A stretch of 64,000 bases of DNA from Microbacterium schleiferi (GTDB taxonomy: Bacteria > Actinomycetota > Actinomycetes > Actinomycetales > Microbacteriaceae), in assembly GCF_015565955.1 (NCBI RefSeq), contig NZ_CP064760.1, positions 868,001 to 932,000 on the forward strand. The letters are read 5' to 3'. The translations under genes were made by a program, and so were the position numbers. Numbering within the stretch: position 1 is the stretch's first letter; the number at the start of each line of letters is the position of its first letter. Below, in pieces: positions 52,709 through 61,245 of this stretch. The notes beneath the pieces were generated by a model. That model made no database searches and was not told the DNA's origin. It saw only the letters and a list, made by a program, of their open reading frames with translations.

Positions 52709-54073
52709 ATGTTCGAGAAGCTCCTCGCGGATCTGCGGGCCAAGCGCGCCGCAGCCGCATCGAAGATCGACGCTCTTCGCGCCGAGGGAGGCGTTCTCGC
52801 CACCCGTGACGCGCTGAGCGCCGAAGAGCAGGAACGGTCCATGTCGATCGTCACCGAGCTGGGCGAGGCGCGCAGCGAACTCGCTGGTTTCGACGCGCAG
52901 ATCGCGCAGGTCGAGGCTGAGCGTGACGCCGACGCCGAACAGCAGCGTGCCGCTGAGCAGCGCAAGCCGGTGAACCCGGCGCCCGCCGCTCGTGTGGCAA
53001 GCGAACCGAACCCGGTGTACCGCAAGGGCGACACGGAGGTTTCGTACTTCCGTGACCTCTATGGTGCTACGACCGGAGCTCAGGACGCGATCCGCCGACT
53101 CGCCGACTCGCAGGTTCGCGCCGCGTCGTCCGCGGCTGGTTCCGGTGGGGAGTTCGCTCCTCCGCTGTGGCTCGTCGAGGATTTCGTGGAGATCGCCCGC
53201 GCGGGTCGCGTCACCGCTGATCTCATGCAGCCCGACACTCTTCCTGAGGGTGTCGCGTCGGTGAACCTGCCCAAGGCGACGGGGAACACCACCCCGGCTG
53301 TCACGCAGACCCAGAACACAACGATCACCGAGGGTTCTTTCACCTCGACGTCGGTGTCGTCTGGTATCGCCGAGATCAGCGGTAAGCAGACCGTGCCGAT
53401 CGCGCTTCTGCGGCAGTCCGGGGTTCCCCTCGACCGCGTGATCCTGAACGACCTGGCACGCGCTTACGCTGCGGTCCTTGACGGTCAGGTGATCGCCGGT
53501 TCGGCTGCGAATGGTCAGCTCCGCGGTCTGATCACAGCCGGAACGACCGTCACGTACACGACCACACAGCCGACGCAGGCATCTACTTCGACGACGAACT
53601 CGTTCTACTCGAAGGTTCTCGGCGCGCAGGCGGCGATGAACGGGACACGGTTCCTGCCGGCCGACACGCTGCTGATGCACCCCAACCGGTGGCTGTGGGT
53701 GCTCAACGGGTACGACACCGCAGGGCGCCCCCTCATCCCGCCGACAGCGAACGGCCAGAACACCCCCGGCATCACGGGTGGGCCGACCGCGGAAGGGTAC
53801 GCGGGAACGTGGGCTGGCCTGCCGGTCTACGTCGACCCGAACATCCCGACCAACCTTGGAGCCGCAACCAACCAGGATGTCGCGTTCGTTCTGCGACGTG
53901 ACGACCTGTGGCTCTGGGAGTCGGACATGGAGACCGCGTCGTTCGACGCAACGAAGGCGGAAGAGAACGCGATCCTGTACCGCGTTCTCGGGTTCGCCGC
54001 GTTCATCCCGCACCGCCACCAGGCGTCCGTGCAGGTGATCTCCGGTACGGGTCTGGTCGCACCGACGTTCTGA
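52709..54073 (+). CDS. major capsid protein, HK97 fold
   Basis: 454 residues from ATG at 52709 (AGGAAGGAGG upstream). The first 110 residues are coiled-coil scaffold (delta domain) rich in Ala, Arg and Glu, likely cut off by the protease. Then the capsid body FRDLYGATTGAQDAIRRL, NLPKATGNTTPAVTQTQ, TLLMHPNRWLWVL, GLPVYVDPNIPTNLG. Phage_capsid family. Confidence 0.94.
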   Translation: MFEKLLADLRAKRAAAASKIDALRAEGGVLATRDALSAEEQERSMSIVTELGEARSELAGFDAQIAQVEAERDADAEQQRAAEQRKPVNPAPAARVASEPNPVYRKGDTEVSYFRDLYGATTGAQDAIRRLADSQVRAASSAAGSGGEFAPPLWLVEDFVEIARAGRVTADLMQPDTLPEGVASVNLPKATGNTTPAVTQTQNTTITEGSFTSTSVSSGIAEISGKQTVPIALLRQSGVPLDRVILNDLARAYAAVLDGQVIAGSAANGQLRGLITAGTTVTYTTTQPTQASTSTTNSFYSKVLGAQAAMNGTRFLPADTLLMHPNRWLWVLNGYDTAGRPLIPPTANGQNTPGITGGPTAEGYAGTWAGLPVYVDPNIPTNLGAATNQDVAFVLRRDDLWLWESDMETASFDATKAEENAILYRVLGFAAFIPHRHQASVQVISGTGLVAPTF

Positions 54074-54106
54074 CCCGCAAGTAGTCGCCCCCGATCAGGG
54101 CGATCA

Positions 54107-54146
54107 GGTGTGGGGTTGGGGTTCCTGTTCCCCACCCCCGCACCGA
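54107..54146. terminator. stem-loop after capsid gene
   Basis: GTGGGGTTGGGG pairs with CCCCACCCCC across a short loop (TTCCTGTT). Placed just before the glycosyltransferase ribosome site, so probably partial termination. Confidence 0.5.
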
Positions 54147-54170
54147 CCCAACAGGAAAGAGAGAGAACCA

Positions 54171-54953
54171 GTGAGAACACGAGACAAGGTCACGATCGCG
54201 TGGATCGACCCCGGCCAGGTTGATGGGGCGTTCATGACGTCGATCATCGAGGTGATGCGTGCCCGGTCTGACCGGGTCGACGGAATCATCCGCATCGAGG
54301 GCGGGTTGCTGTCACGTCAACGCAACGAGGTCGTGAAGACGTTCCTTGATCACATGAACGCCGAGTGGATCCTCATGATCGACTCGGACGAGCAGCTCAG
54401 CGTTCCCGCGTTCGACAAACTCGTATCTGCCGCGCACGCCGAAACCCGGCCCGTCGTGGCTGGGCTCTACTTCGGGACATGGCCGTCACCGGGCCTGCTG
54501 CCACGGCCCGTCCCTCACCTGTACCGGCAGGCCGACGACGGTGTGTCGGTGGAACCGGTCATCAACTACCCCGAGAACGAGGTGATCGAGATCGACGCCG
54601 CAGGCACAGGGTGCCTGCTCGTGCACCGCTCGGTCCTCGAAGCGATCCGTGAGAACGCGGACCCGCACGAGGGTGACGCGTGGTGCTGGTTCCGTGACCT
54701 TCCCCTGAACGGGCTGTGGCTCGGGGAAGACCTCTACTTCTGCCGGCGTATCAAGTCGCTCGGGTTCCCGATACACGCTCACACCGGGGCGATGCTCCCG
54801 CACCGCCGCCGCTACTGGCTCGACGACAGACAGTTCCTCGCCGCCCGGGAGGTCGCTATGGAGAACCAGACACGCCCCGTCGAGCAGCCCGAGGATCGCC
54901 CGGAGCAGCCCGACCGGGACACCGCAGATCACCGCCCGCTCGTTCACCGGTAG
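54171..54953 (+). CDS. glycosyltransferase (GT-A, family 2-like) in head gene cluster
   Basis: 260 residues from GTG at 54171 behind AGGAAAGAGAG. ILMIDSDEQLSVPAFDKLV carries the DxD metal motif (71-73). LSRQRNEVVKTFL before it and LNGLWLGEDLYFCRRIKSLGF (ED acid) after it fit a GT-A transferase. The acidic, Pro/Glu-rich C-terminus (PVEQPEDRPEQPD) may contact partners. Located between capsid and connector genes, it may add sugars to virion proteins. Confidence 0.8.
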   Translation: MRTRDKVTIAWIDPGQVDGAFMTSIIEVMRARSDRVDGIIRIEGGLLSRQRNEVVKTFLDHMNAEWILMIDSDEQLSVPAFDKLVSAAHAETRPVVAGLYFGTWPSPGLLPRPVPHLYRQADDGVSVEPVINYPENEVIEIDAAGTGCLLVHRSVLEAIRENADPHEGDAWCWFRDLPLNGLWLGEDLYFCRRIKSLGFPIHAHTGAMLPHRRRYWLDDRQFLAAREVAMENQTRPVEQPEDRPEQPDRDTADHRPLVHR

Positions 54954-54962
54954 GAGGCTCCC

Positions 54963-55757
54963 ATGCCCATCGACCTCGGCACCGAGCAAACCGTCACCTG
55001 GACGACCACAACCTCGCACACGGTCACCGTCACGGTCACCCGTCCCGACGGGACACAGCTCGACGCGGTGTCTGCTACGGAAACGTTCGACACGTACTCT
55101 GCGACGGTCGCCACTCCTCTCGCGGGACGTTACCTGCTCCGGTGGGATGACACCACTGCAGACGTTGTGTACACCGACACGATCGATGTGTGGCCCGCTG
55201 ACCCGCGATTCCTGATAAGCGTCGACGACGCTATGGAGTCGTTGCAGTGGAACACAGCATCGAAGGCCGACACTGCAAGTAGGGACATGGTGCGGCTCTA
55301 CGTTGCCGCCGCGACCCCGATCATCGAAGACATCGCTGGGGCGGTCCTGATCCGCACGGTCGAGCAGTACGCGGACGGCGGCAAGACGGGCGTGCTTCTG
55401 TGGGACCGACCGTCCGAGGTCTTGTCCGTCGAGGTAGACGGAACCGCGATCACCGATTACGTAGTGAACAAGTCCGCCGCGATTCTCAAGCGCGGCAAGT
55501 ATGGTGAGCGATTCGACCCTGGATTTCAGGTAGTTCGCATCCTGTATCGCACCGGGTCGGAAGGTGTGGCACCGAACCTGCAACTAGCTACCCGAGAACT
55601 GGTGCGCCACCTATGGCAGGTGGGACAGCAGACCATCGAGGGTGTGCCTGGCTCGTACGGTGACCGCCCGATGGGTGTCACACCGTCCGGGTTCGCTGTC
55701 CCGAAGCGCGTCCTCGAGCTTGCGTCCGCGACTCATTCCCTCCCCGGGGTTGCGTGA
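54963..55757 (+). CDS. head-tail connector protein
   Basis: 264 residues. N-terminal beta-rich Ig-like part (MPIDLGTEQTVTWTTTTSHTVTVTVTRPDG), then ISVDDAMESLQWNTASKADTASRDMVRLYVAAATPIIEDIAG, the phage connector (gp6/gp15-like) helical part. Links portal to tail. Confidence 0.7.
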   Translation: MPIDLGTEQTVTWTTTTSHTVTVTVTRPDGTQLDAVSATETFDTYSATVATPLAGRYLLRWDDTTADVVYTDTIDVWPADPRFLISVDDAMESLQWNTASKADTASRDMVRLYVAAATPIIEDIAGAVLIRTVEQYADGGKTGVLLWDRPSEVLSVEVDGTAITDYVVNKSAAILKRGKYGERFDPGFQVVRILYRTGSEGVAPNLQLATRELVRHLWQVGQQTIEGVPGSYGDRPMGVTPSGFAVPKRVLELASATHSLPGVA

Positions 55758-56224
55758 TGGCCGGTTCCAGGACAAGCACCGGTTTCTACGTCCTCAAGAA
55801 GGCGTTGTTCGACGCTGCCGTGTCGGTGTTCCAAACCTCGGCTCCGGAGTTTGAGCAGAACTGGGGGCGCGCGATCCGCGCCCGGGGGCAGTGGGCGAAC
55901 TGGGTCGGTGGGGACACCGACCAGCAGCCGGGACCGTTCGCGCCGACGAAACCGCGCGACGAAACGCTGCGGGTCCAGGTCGAGTTCTGGGCTGTGCGTT
56001 CGGGACCTATCGGTGCGGCGCGTGAAGCGGAGGAGTACCTGTACGACCGGGTCGGGGAACTCGAGGAGTACGTGCGGGAGAACACGACGCTGGGTGGTGT
56101 TGCCCGCCACTGTTTCCTCAGCCGTATCGAGGTTGACACGCTCTCGTATCAGGCGAAAGACACGACCGGCTATACGGCCGGCGTCGGCCTCGAATTCGAG
56201 GGCCGTGTCCGTATCACGGGATGA
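55757..56224 (+). CDS. tail terminator-like / minor head-tail protein
   Basis: 155 residues from ATG at 55757 (TGATG overlap; GTG at 55754 possible). RVQVEFWAVRSGPIGAAREAEEYLYDRVGELEEYV and late VGLEFEGRVRITG resemble tail terminator proteins, by sequence pattern and by position before the tail tube gene. Confidence 0.6.
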   Translation: MAGSRTSTGFYVLKKALFDAAVSVFQTSAPEFEQNWGRAIRARGQWANWVGGDTDQQPGPFAPTKPRDETLRVQVEFWAVRSGPIGAAREAEEYLYDRVGELEEYVRENTTLGGVARHCFLSRIEVDTLSYQAKDTTGYTAGVGLEFEGRVRITG

Positions 56225-56408
56225 AAGGAACCCCAGAAATGCTGCTTACACACCGGTCGCCGCAGGGGCGACTCCACATTCCTACCGCGGGTGTCGTTGC
56301 CCCGGTGTCGAGTTCGAGGTTTCCGACGAGGTCGGGGCTGGTCTGCTCGCACAGTCCGAGGTGTTCACGCAGGTGGCGCCCACACGTAAGAAGGGAAGTG
56401 AGTCCTGA
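56205..56408 (+). CDS. small head-tail protein, start uncertain
   Basis: 67 residues if begun at GTG 56205. The coding part is NAAYTPVAAGATPHSYRGC through FEVSDEVGAGLLAQSEVFTQV, with a basic end RKKGSES. The ribosome site AAAGGAA at 56224 favours ATG 56239, which opens a different frame, so an indel near the start is possible. Confidence 0.45.
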   Translation: MSVSRDERNPRNAAYTPVAAGATPHSYRGCRCPGVEFEVSDEVGAGLLAQSEVFTQVAPTRKKGSES

Positions 56409-57433
56409 TGGCAAGCATGGTCGAGCATCAGCTCGGGTTCAAGAAGGAATCGACGTTCGGCACTGCGGTTACCGTGGACCGGTTCCTGGAGTTCAACAGT
56501 GCTCCGCCGAAGTTCGAGAAGACGATCGAGCAGGGTGACGGTGCGCGTCCTGGTGGGCGTGTGGAGCGCGGTAAGCACCGGTCGGTGACTGCGACGCGCG
56601 GCACTCTCGACATTGAGCAGGTTGTGATGTCCAGCGGGTTCGGGACAATGTTCGAACTTCTGATGGGCACGGGTTCCTCGGAGGAGGTTTCGACGGACCT
56701 GTACCAGCAGTTGTTCACGTTCGGTACCACGAACCGGAAACCGTCCGCGACGATCCAGGTCGGTGTTGTGATGGCGGACGCGTCGGGGACGGTATCTCCG
56801 ATCACTCTCGTCGGTGCGTTCTGCAACAGCTTCGAACTGTCGATCGCGCAGGCAGGGCTTCTCACGTTGAAGTCGTCGTGGGTGGCGAAGGAGTACAAGA
56901 CCGACGTCACTCTCGCAACTGCGTCGTACGCGGACGACACGGAGGATTTCCAGTTCGTCGGTGCGTCGCTGATCGTTGGCGGTTCCGTGACTGTCCCCAC
57001 CTCGACGGCGCTCGCGTCTGGCGGCACCGAGGTCGGGACAGTCACCGATTTCTCGATCAGCGTGGATCACGGCGGCGATGAGGGTCAGGCGTTCATCGGC
57101 GGCGGTGGGCTGATCGGACGCGCCGGGGTTCCCGGTCGGGCGATGATCACCGGTTCGATCAAGCAGGAGTACCAGTCCAACACGTTCCGTGACGCGGTCC
57201 TCGCTGACACCCCTCTCGCCCTGGTGGCAACGTTCGAGGGGCTCACCGACATCACGTCGGGAAACAAGCCGACCGTGCAGATCGTGTGCCCGCAGATCCG
57301 GTTCGACGATGGTCTTCCGGAGCCGGACACGGAGAACGCGCCGGCACAGGATCTCACGTTCAAAGCGTTCGATGATGACGTGGCGGCGCAGGCGATCTAC
57401 CTCGTGGTCCGAACCGGCGACACTGCACTCTGA
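56408..57433 (+). CDS. major tail (tube) protein
   Basis: 341 residues. MASMVEHQLGFKKESTFGTAVTVDRFLEFNS with RGTLDIEQVVMSSGFGTMFELLMG is the N-terminal pattern of siphophage tail tube proteins (phage tail tube protein family). The late domain GDEGQAFIGGGGLIGRAGVPGRAMITGSI completes the beta fold. Coupled to next gene (TGATG). Confidence 0.82.
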   Translation: MASMVEHQLGFKKESTFGTAVTVDRFLEFNSAPPKFEKTIEQGDGARPGGRVERGKHRSVTATRGTLDIEQVVMSSGFGTMFELLMGTGSSEEVSTDLYQQLFTFGTTNRKPSATIQVGVVMADASGTVSPITLVGAFCNSFELSIAQAGLLTLKSSWVAKEYKTDVTLATASYADDTEDFQFVGASLIVGGSVTVPTSTALASGGTEVGTVTDFSISVDHGGDEGQAFIGGGGLIGRAGVPGRAMITGSIKQEYQSNTFRDAVLADTPLALVATFEGLTDITSGNKPTVQIVCPQIRFDDGLPEPDTENAPAQDLTFKAFDDDVAAQAIYLVVRTGDTAL

Positions 57434-57903
57434 TGGCCGAGCAGGGGATCCAGTTCAGCATCGATTCCCCTGACCTGCCCCACCTTCTGCGGAAGCTGAA
57501 GGAGATCAACCCGAAGCTCGCGACGAATCTGCGTCGCGAGCTTCGGGCGACTGGGGAGGACATCATCCGTGCGCAGCAAGCTGAGCTGGCGCAGGGCGGG
57601 CCGTCAACGGCGGGAACCCGTGAGGAGATCGGTTCGGGGTTGAAGACCCGGATTGTGGCGGGGAAGACCCGGCAGGGCATCGACATCAAGACGACCGGAC
57701 CCAAGCGTGACGGGTTCAACATGGCCCGGATCTTCCAGGCGAAGTTCATCCGTCACCCGGTGTTCGGTTCGGATACGTGGGTTGAGCAGCAGGGGCGCCC
57801 GTACTTCTTCAAACCCGCCACAGGTGAGTTGCGGGATCTGATGCGTGACCGCATCAACGACGTGATCGCGGACGCGGTCGAACAGGCGAACAGGACGCTC
57901 TAG
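57433..57903 (+). CDS. HK97 gp10-like minor structural protein
   Basis: 156 residues. GIQFSIDSPDLPHLLRKLKEINPKLATNLRREL, then GKTRQGIDIKTTG and late FKPATGELRDLMRDRIND match HK97 gp10/tail completion type proteins. Usually lies near the connector genes; here after the tube gene. Confidence 0.6.
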   Translation: MAEQGIQFSIDSPDLPHLLRKLKEINPKLATNLRRELRATGEDIIRAQQAELAQGGPSTAGTREEIGSGLKTRIVAGKTRQGIDIKTTGPKRDGFNMARIFQAKFIRHPVFGSDTWVEQQGRPYFFKPATGELRDLMRDRINDVIADAVEQANRTL

Positions 57904-57912
57904 GAGGGCGCA

Positions 57913-58272
57913 GTGAAGATCAAGATCAAGGGCATCGAGCATGAGCTTGTGGTCCGGAAGACGACACGGATTCTGGCTGAGTTCCAGAACGAGTCGGGCA
58001 TCAACTTCTCTGAGTGGGAGAAGAAAGACGCCGCCGTGTACGGGACCGCGTTCGCGGCGTGGTGCGCGCTGCGTAACGCCGGTTACGAACCGAAGTGGGA
58101 CGACCTGATCGACCGTGACATTGACGAGTTCGAGGTTATCCAGGAGCCCGGTGACAGCCGGGATGAGAAGCCGGGTGATGTCGCGGACCCTCCGGTGCCC
58201 TCCCTGCCCATTTCATCTCCGGTCGACGCTCCGGTGGGCGAGGTTCCGGGCGGGCAGTTGAGCGAGGGCTAG
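57913..58272 (+). CDS. tail assembly chaperone, short form (G-like)
   Basis: 119 residues from GTG at 57913 with TAGGAGGGC upstream. MKIKIKGIEHELVVRKTTRILAEFQNESG, then a Pro/Gly/Asp-rich tail. In lambda-like tails the G protein is extended by a -1 frameshift into GT. Here the -1 frame is open from 58179. Confidence 0.75.
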   Translation: MKIKIKGIEHELVVRKTTRILAEFQNESGINFSEWEKKDAAVYGTAFAAWCALRNAGYEPKWDDLIDRDIDEFEVIQEPGDSRDEKPGDVADPPVPSLPISSPVDAPVGEVPGGQLSEG

Positions 58273-58493
58273 AAGCGCTCACCGCCTTCAACCGTGCCGA
58301 ACCGTGGGTAGCGGATCAGATCGGGAAACGGTTTATCGGGATCGCGCATGTGTTCCCCGGGTACACGCTGCCCGTGATCGACGACATGGAGTACGGGCAT
58401 TGGGTGATGCTCGCCCGCGCGTACGACGAGCACGTCGCTGAGACGCAGAAGCAGAAACGGAAGATCGGGCGACCGGGGAGGCGACGCAGATGA
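58179..58493 (+). CDS. tail assembly chaperone extension (T-like), reached by -1 frameshift
   Basis: In the -1 frame the sequence after the short form reads EALTAFNRAEPWVADQIGKRFIG and on to a basic end RKIGRPGRRRR, overlapping the tape measure ATG. It has no start codon of its own. I see no canonical XXXYYYZ site in the 90-base overlap; GAGGGCTAG at the stop is the best guess. A missing G there would also explain it. Confidence 0.65.
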   Translation, partial: CRGPSGALPAHFISGRRSGGRGSGRAVERGLEALTAFNRAEPWVADQIGKRFIGIAHVFPGYTLPVIDDMEYGHWVMLARAYDEHVAETQKQKRKIGRPGRRRR

Positions 58494-60418
58494 CCACCTC
58501 CACCGACTACCTGATCAAGGTTCTCGCGGACACCAAGAACGCCGATTCCAACCTGAAGCAGTTCAGTAAGCGGTCTGCACTCGTGGGCGCGGGTCTCGCG
58601 GCTGCTGGTGTGGCTGCTGCTGCTGGCCTGTACAAGATCGGTGAGACATTCACGGACGTTGAGAACACGATCCGCGTCGGGACAGGAGCAACCGGAGCCG
58701 CCCTTGACGGGCTGGTGGATGTCGCGAAGGACGTCGGCAAGGAAGTTCCCGCTTCGTTCGATCAGATCGCCCCGGTGGTCGCTGACCTGAACACTCGCCT
58801 CGGGTTGTCCGGCGACACGCTCGAGACCGTCGCGTCGCAATACCTCGAGGCGGGCCGGATCCTCGGCGAGGACGTCGATATCCAGGGCACCACGGCGGCG
58901 TTTACCGCGTTCGGTGTTGAGGGTGACGCGGTGTCCGGGGCGATGGACACCCTGTTCCAGATTTCGCAGGCGACCGGTGTCGGGTTGAACGAGCTCGCTG
59001 CTGGCGCGCAGGCGAATGCCCCTGCGTTGCAGGCGCTCGGGTTCGGTTTCGAGGACGCCGTGTCGATGGTGGGTCTGTTCGATAAGGCCGGCCTGAATTC
59101 GACGCAGATCATGACGTCAATGTCGCGCGGGCTGGTGAACCTTGCGAAGGACGGGGAACAGCCCGCGGAAGCGTATCAGCGGGTCATCGGGGAACTGCAA
59201 GGGTTCATCGACACCGGGGATACCGCGGCTGCGTTGGATCTCGCAGGGCAGGTGTTCGGCACCCGTGGTGCATCCCAGTTCGTCGGCGCATTGCAGTCGG
59301 GCGTTCTGAACATGAACGACCTGATGGCCGCGACCGGCGCAACCGGTGACACGATCCTCGGCGTAGGCGAAGAGACCATGACATTCGCTGAGCGGTGGCA
59401 GCAGACCATGAACACCGCAATGGTCGCGCTCGAGCCTCTCGCAACATCCGTGTTCACAGCTCTCGGTGACGGGCTCGAGGCCGTGATGCCGTGGCTGACA
59501 CAGTTCGGTGACTGGATCGCGGAGAACCAGTGGGTTCTCGCGGCGATCGCGATCGCTATCGGTGTGGTGCTGGTCGCAGCTTTCATCGCGTGGGCCGCGG
59601 CCATCTGGGCGGCGAACGTCGCTTTGTTCGCGAACCCGATCACCTGGATCATCCTCGCGATCGTCGCGCTGATCGCCGCGGTCGTCGCGCTGGTATTGAA
59701 CTGGGATCAGGTGGTCGCGTGGATCACCGACGTGTGGTCCGGGTTCATCTCGTGGATCACTGACGTGATCGACGGGTTCGTGGACTGGTGGAACGGTGTC
59801 TGGACCGAGGTTGGGAACTTCTTCCGCGACGTGTGGGAAGGGTTCCTGAACTGGGTCAAAGACCTGTGGATCGGGTACGCGACATGGCTATACGGGATCC
59901 TCGACGGGTTCGTGTCGTTCTGGGCTGGCGTGTGGGACGGGATCGGGCAGGTCTTCCGGAACGTGTGGGAGGGTCTGGTCGGGATCGTCAAGGGCGTGTG
60001 GAACGGGATCCTCGGTTGGATCGAGGGTGGCGTGAACGGCGCTATCGACCTGATCAACAGCATGATCGACGGGGTGAACGCTGTCGGTGGGGCGTTCGGT
60101 ATCCGCATCGACTACATCCCGAACGTGCGTCTCCCACGCCTCGCTGAGGGCGGTGTGACGTCTGGTCCGACGCTCGCGCTGATCGGGGATAACCCGGGTG
60201 GCCGTGAGGTTGTGGAGCCCCTCAGCTCGTATGAGGCGCGTCTGGACCGCGCGTACCGGGCAGGGCAACAGCAGACCACCACCGGTGGGGATGTTGTTCT
60301 GGTGTTCGAGGGTGACGCGGCGATGTTCCGTGACTTCGTGAAAGTCCGTGTCGCGGAGGGCATCGACGATTACGACCGGAAGTCCGCGATGACCATCCGG
60401 ATGGGAAGGCAGCGATGA
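58490..60418 (+). CDS. tape measure protein
   Basis: 642 residues. N-terminal ADTKNADSNLKQFSKRSALVGAGLAAAG and GVAAAAGLYKIGETFTDVE; phage TMP core with GATGAALDGLVDVAKDVGK. Membrane-like segments about 345-403 (VLAAIAIAIGVVLVAAFIAW, ITWIILAIVALIAAVVALVL). Trp-rich repeats (WITDVWSGFISWITDVIDGF) follow. At roughly 0.15 nm per residue the tail would be near 95 nm. Confidence 0.92.
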   Translation: MTTSTDYLIKVLADTKNADSNLKQFSKRSALVGAGLAAAGVAAAAGLYKIGETFTDVENTIRVGTGATGAALDGLVDVAKDVGKEVPASFDQIAPVVADLNTRLGLSGDTLETVASQYLEAGRILGEDVDIQGTTAAFTAFGVEGDAVSGAMDTLFQISQATGVGLNELAAGAQANAPALQALGFGFEDAVSMVGLFDKAGLNSTQIMTSMSRGLVNLAKDGEQPAEAYQRVIGELQGFIDTGDTAAALDLAGQVFGTRGASQFVGALQSGVLNMNDLMAATGATGDTILGVGEETMTFAERWQQTMNTAMVALEPLATSVFTALGDGLEAVMPWLTQFGDWIAENQWVLAAIAIAIGVVLVAAFIAWAAAIWAANVALFANPITWIILAIVALIAAVVALVLNWDQVVAWITDVWSGFISWITDVIDGFVDWWNGVWTEVGNFFRDVWEGFLNWVKDLWIGYATWLYGILDGFVSFWAGVWDGIGQVFRNVWEGLVGIVKGVWNGILGWIEGGVNGAIDLINSMIDGVNAVGGAFGIRIDYIPNVRLPRLAEGGVTSGPTLALIGDNPGGREVVEPLSSYEARLDRAYRAGQQQTTTGGDVVLVFEGDAAMFRDFVKVRVAEGIDDYDRKSAMTIRMGRQR

Positions 60419-61245
60419 CTCTCACCGTGACCGCGACAGCCCGCACCGACGCGGCACCGTGCCCCCGGGTGGAAGTCCTCATCGACGACCTTGACGAGGA
60501 CGTCGCGACAATCACTCTGTACCGGGTAGCTGAAGGCAGGACGTGGCGTGCCCGGGGAGCAGTGTCGGCTAGTGTCTCGACAGGTTTCCAGGTGGTTGAC
60601 GTGGAGGCCCCGTTCCAGACCGAGATGCAGTACCGGGCTGAGATGTTCGATGTGGACGGGATCAGCCTCGGGTACACACCTACGGCTACGGTCACGCTCG
60701 ATGTCGCAACAACGTGGGTGCATAACCCGTTGGACCCGTGGAACGCGGTCGAGATCGACCTCGCGGACAGCAGCGGGAAAGCGTTGACGCGGCCGGTGAA
60801 CGGGCAACGGTACTACCCGGAGCAGCGTCCCCTCGCCGTTTTCATCACCGGCCGGCGTCTCGGGTTGCAGGGCGTGGAACTGTTCATGTCCACGGACAGC
60901 GCGTCTATTGCCACCAAGTTCGAGTCGATGATCGGCGGTTACGAAAACCAGTCCGTCCCGGTGCTATGTGTCCGCACCCCGCCCCTGATCGACATTCCTC
61001 GGACGTTCTTCGCGGGCGTGCTGTCGCCGAAGGCGGTCCCCGTGAACGTGCACCTCGGCGGCACTTTGCGGCGATGGGAACTTGTCGCTGACGAAGCTGA
61101 GCCGCCGTTCCCGGGGATCATCGTTCCCCTGCTGACGCGGGACGACATTGATGCAGCGTTCGACACCCGCGATGAGATGGATGCGGCGTACGCTACCCGC
61201 CTCGACATCGACCGTGACTTCTCGAAAGCTGGTGGCGGGGAGTGA
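60415..61245 (+). CDS. distal tail-like minor tail protein
   Basis: 276 residues. Beta-rich N-terminus (MTLTVTATARTDAAPCPRVEVLIDD), TTWVHNPLDPWNAVEIDL in the middle. The C-terminus has two DIDAAFDTRDEMDAAYATR repeats. First protein after the tape measure, the usual place of the distal tail protein. Confidence 0.65.
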   Translation: MTLTVTATARTDAAPCPRVEVLIDDLDEDVATITLYRVAEGRTWRARGAVSASVSTGFQVVDVEAPFQTEMQYRAEMFDVDGISLGYTPTATVTLDVATTWVHNPLDPWNAVEIDLADSSGKALTRPVNGQRYYPEQRPLAVFITGRRLGLQGVELFMSTDSASIATKFESMIGGYENQSVPVLCVRTPPLIDIPRTFFAGVLSPKAVPVNVHLGGTLRRWELVADEAEPPFPGIIVPLLTRDDIDAAFDTRDEMDAAYATRLDIDRDFSKAGGGE

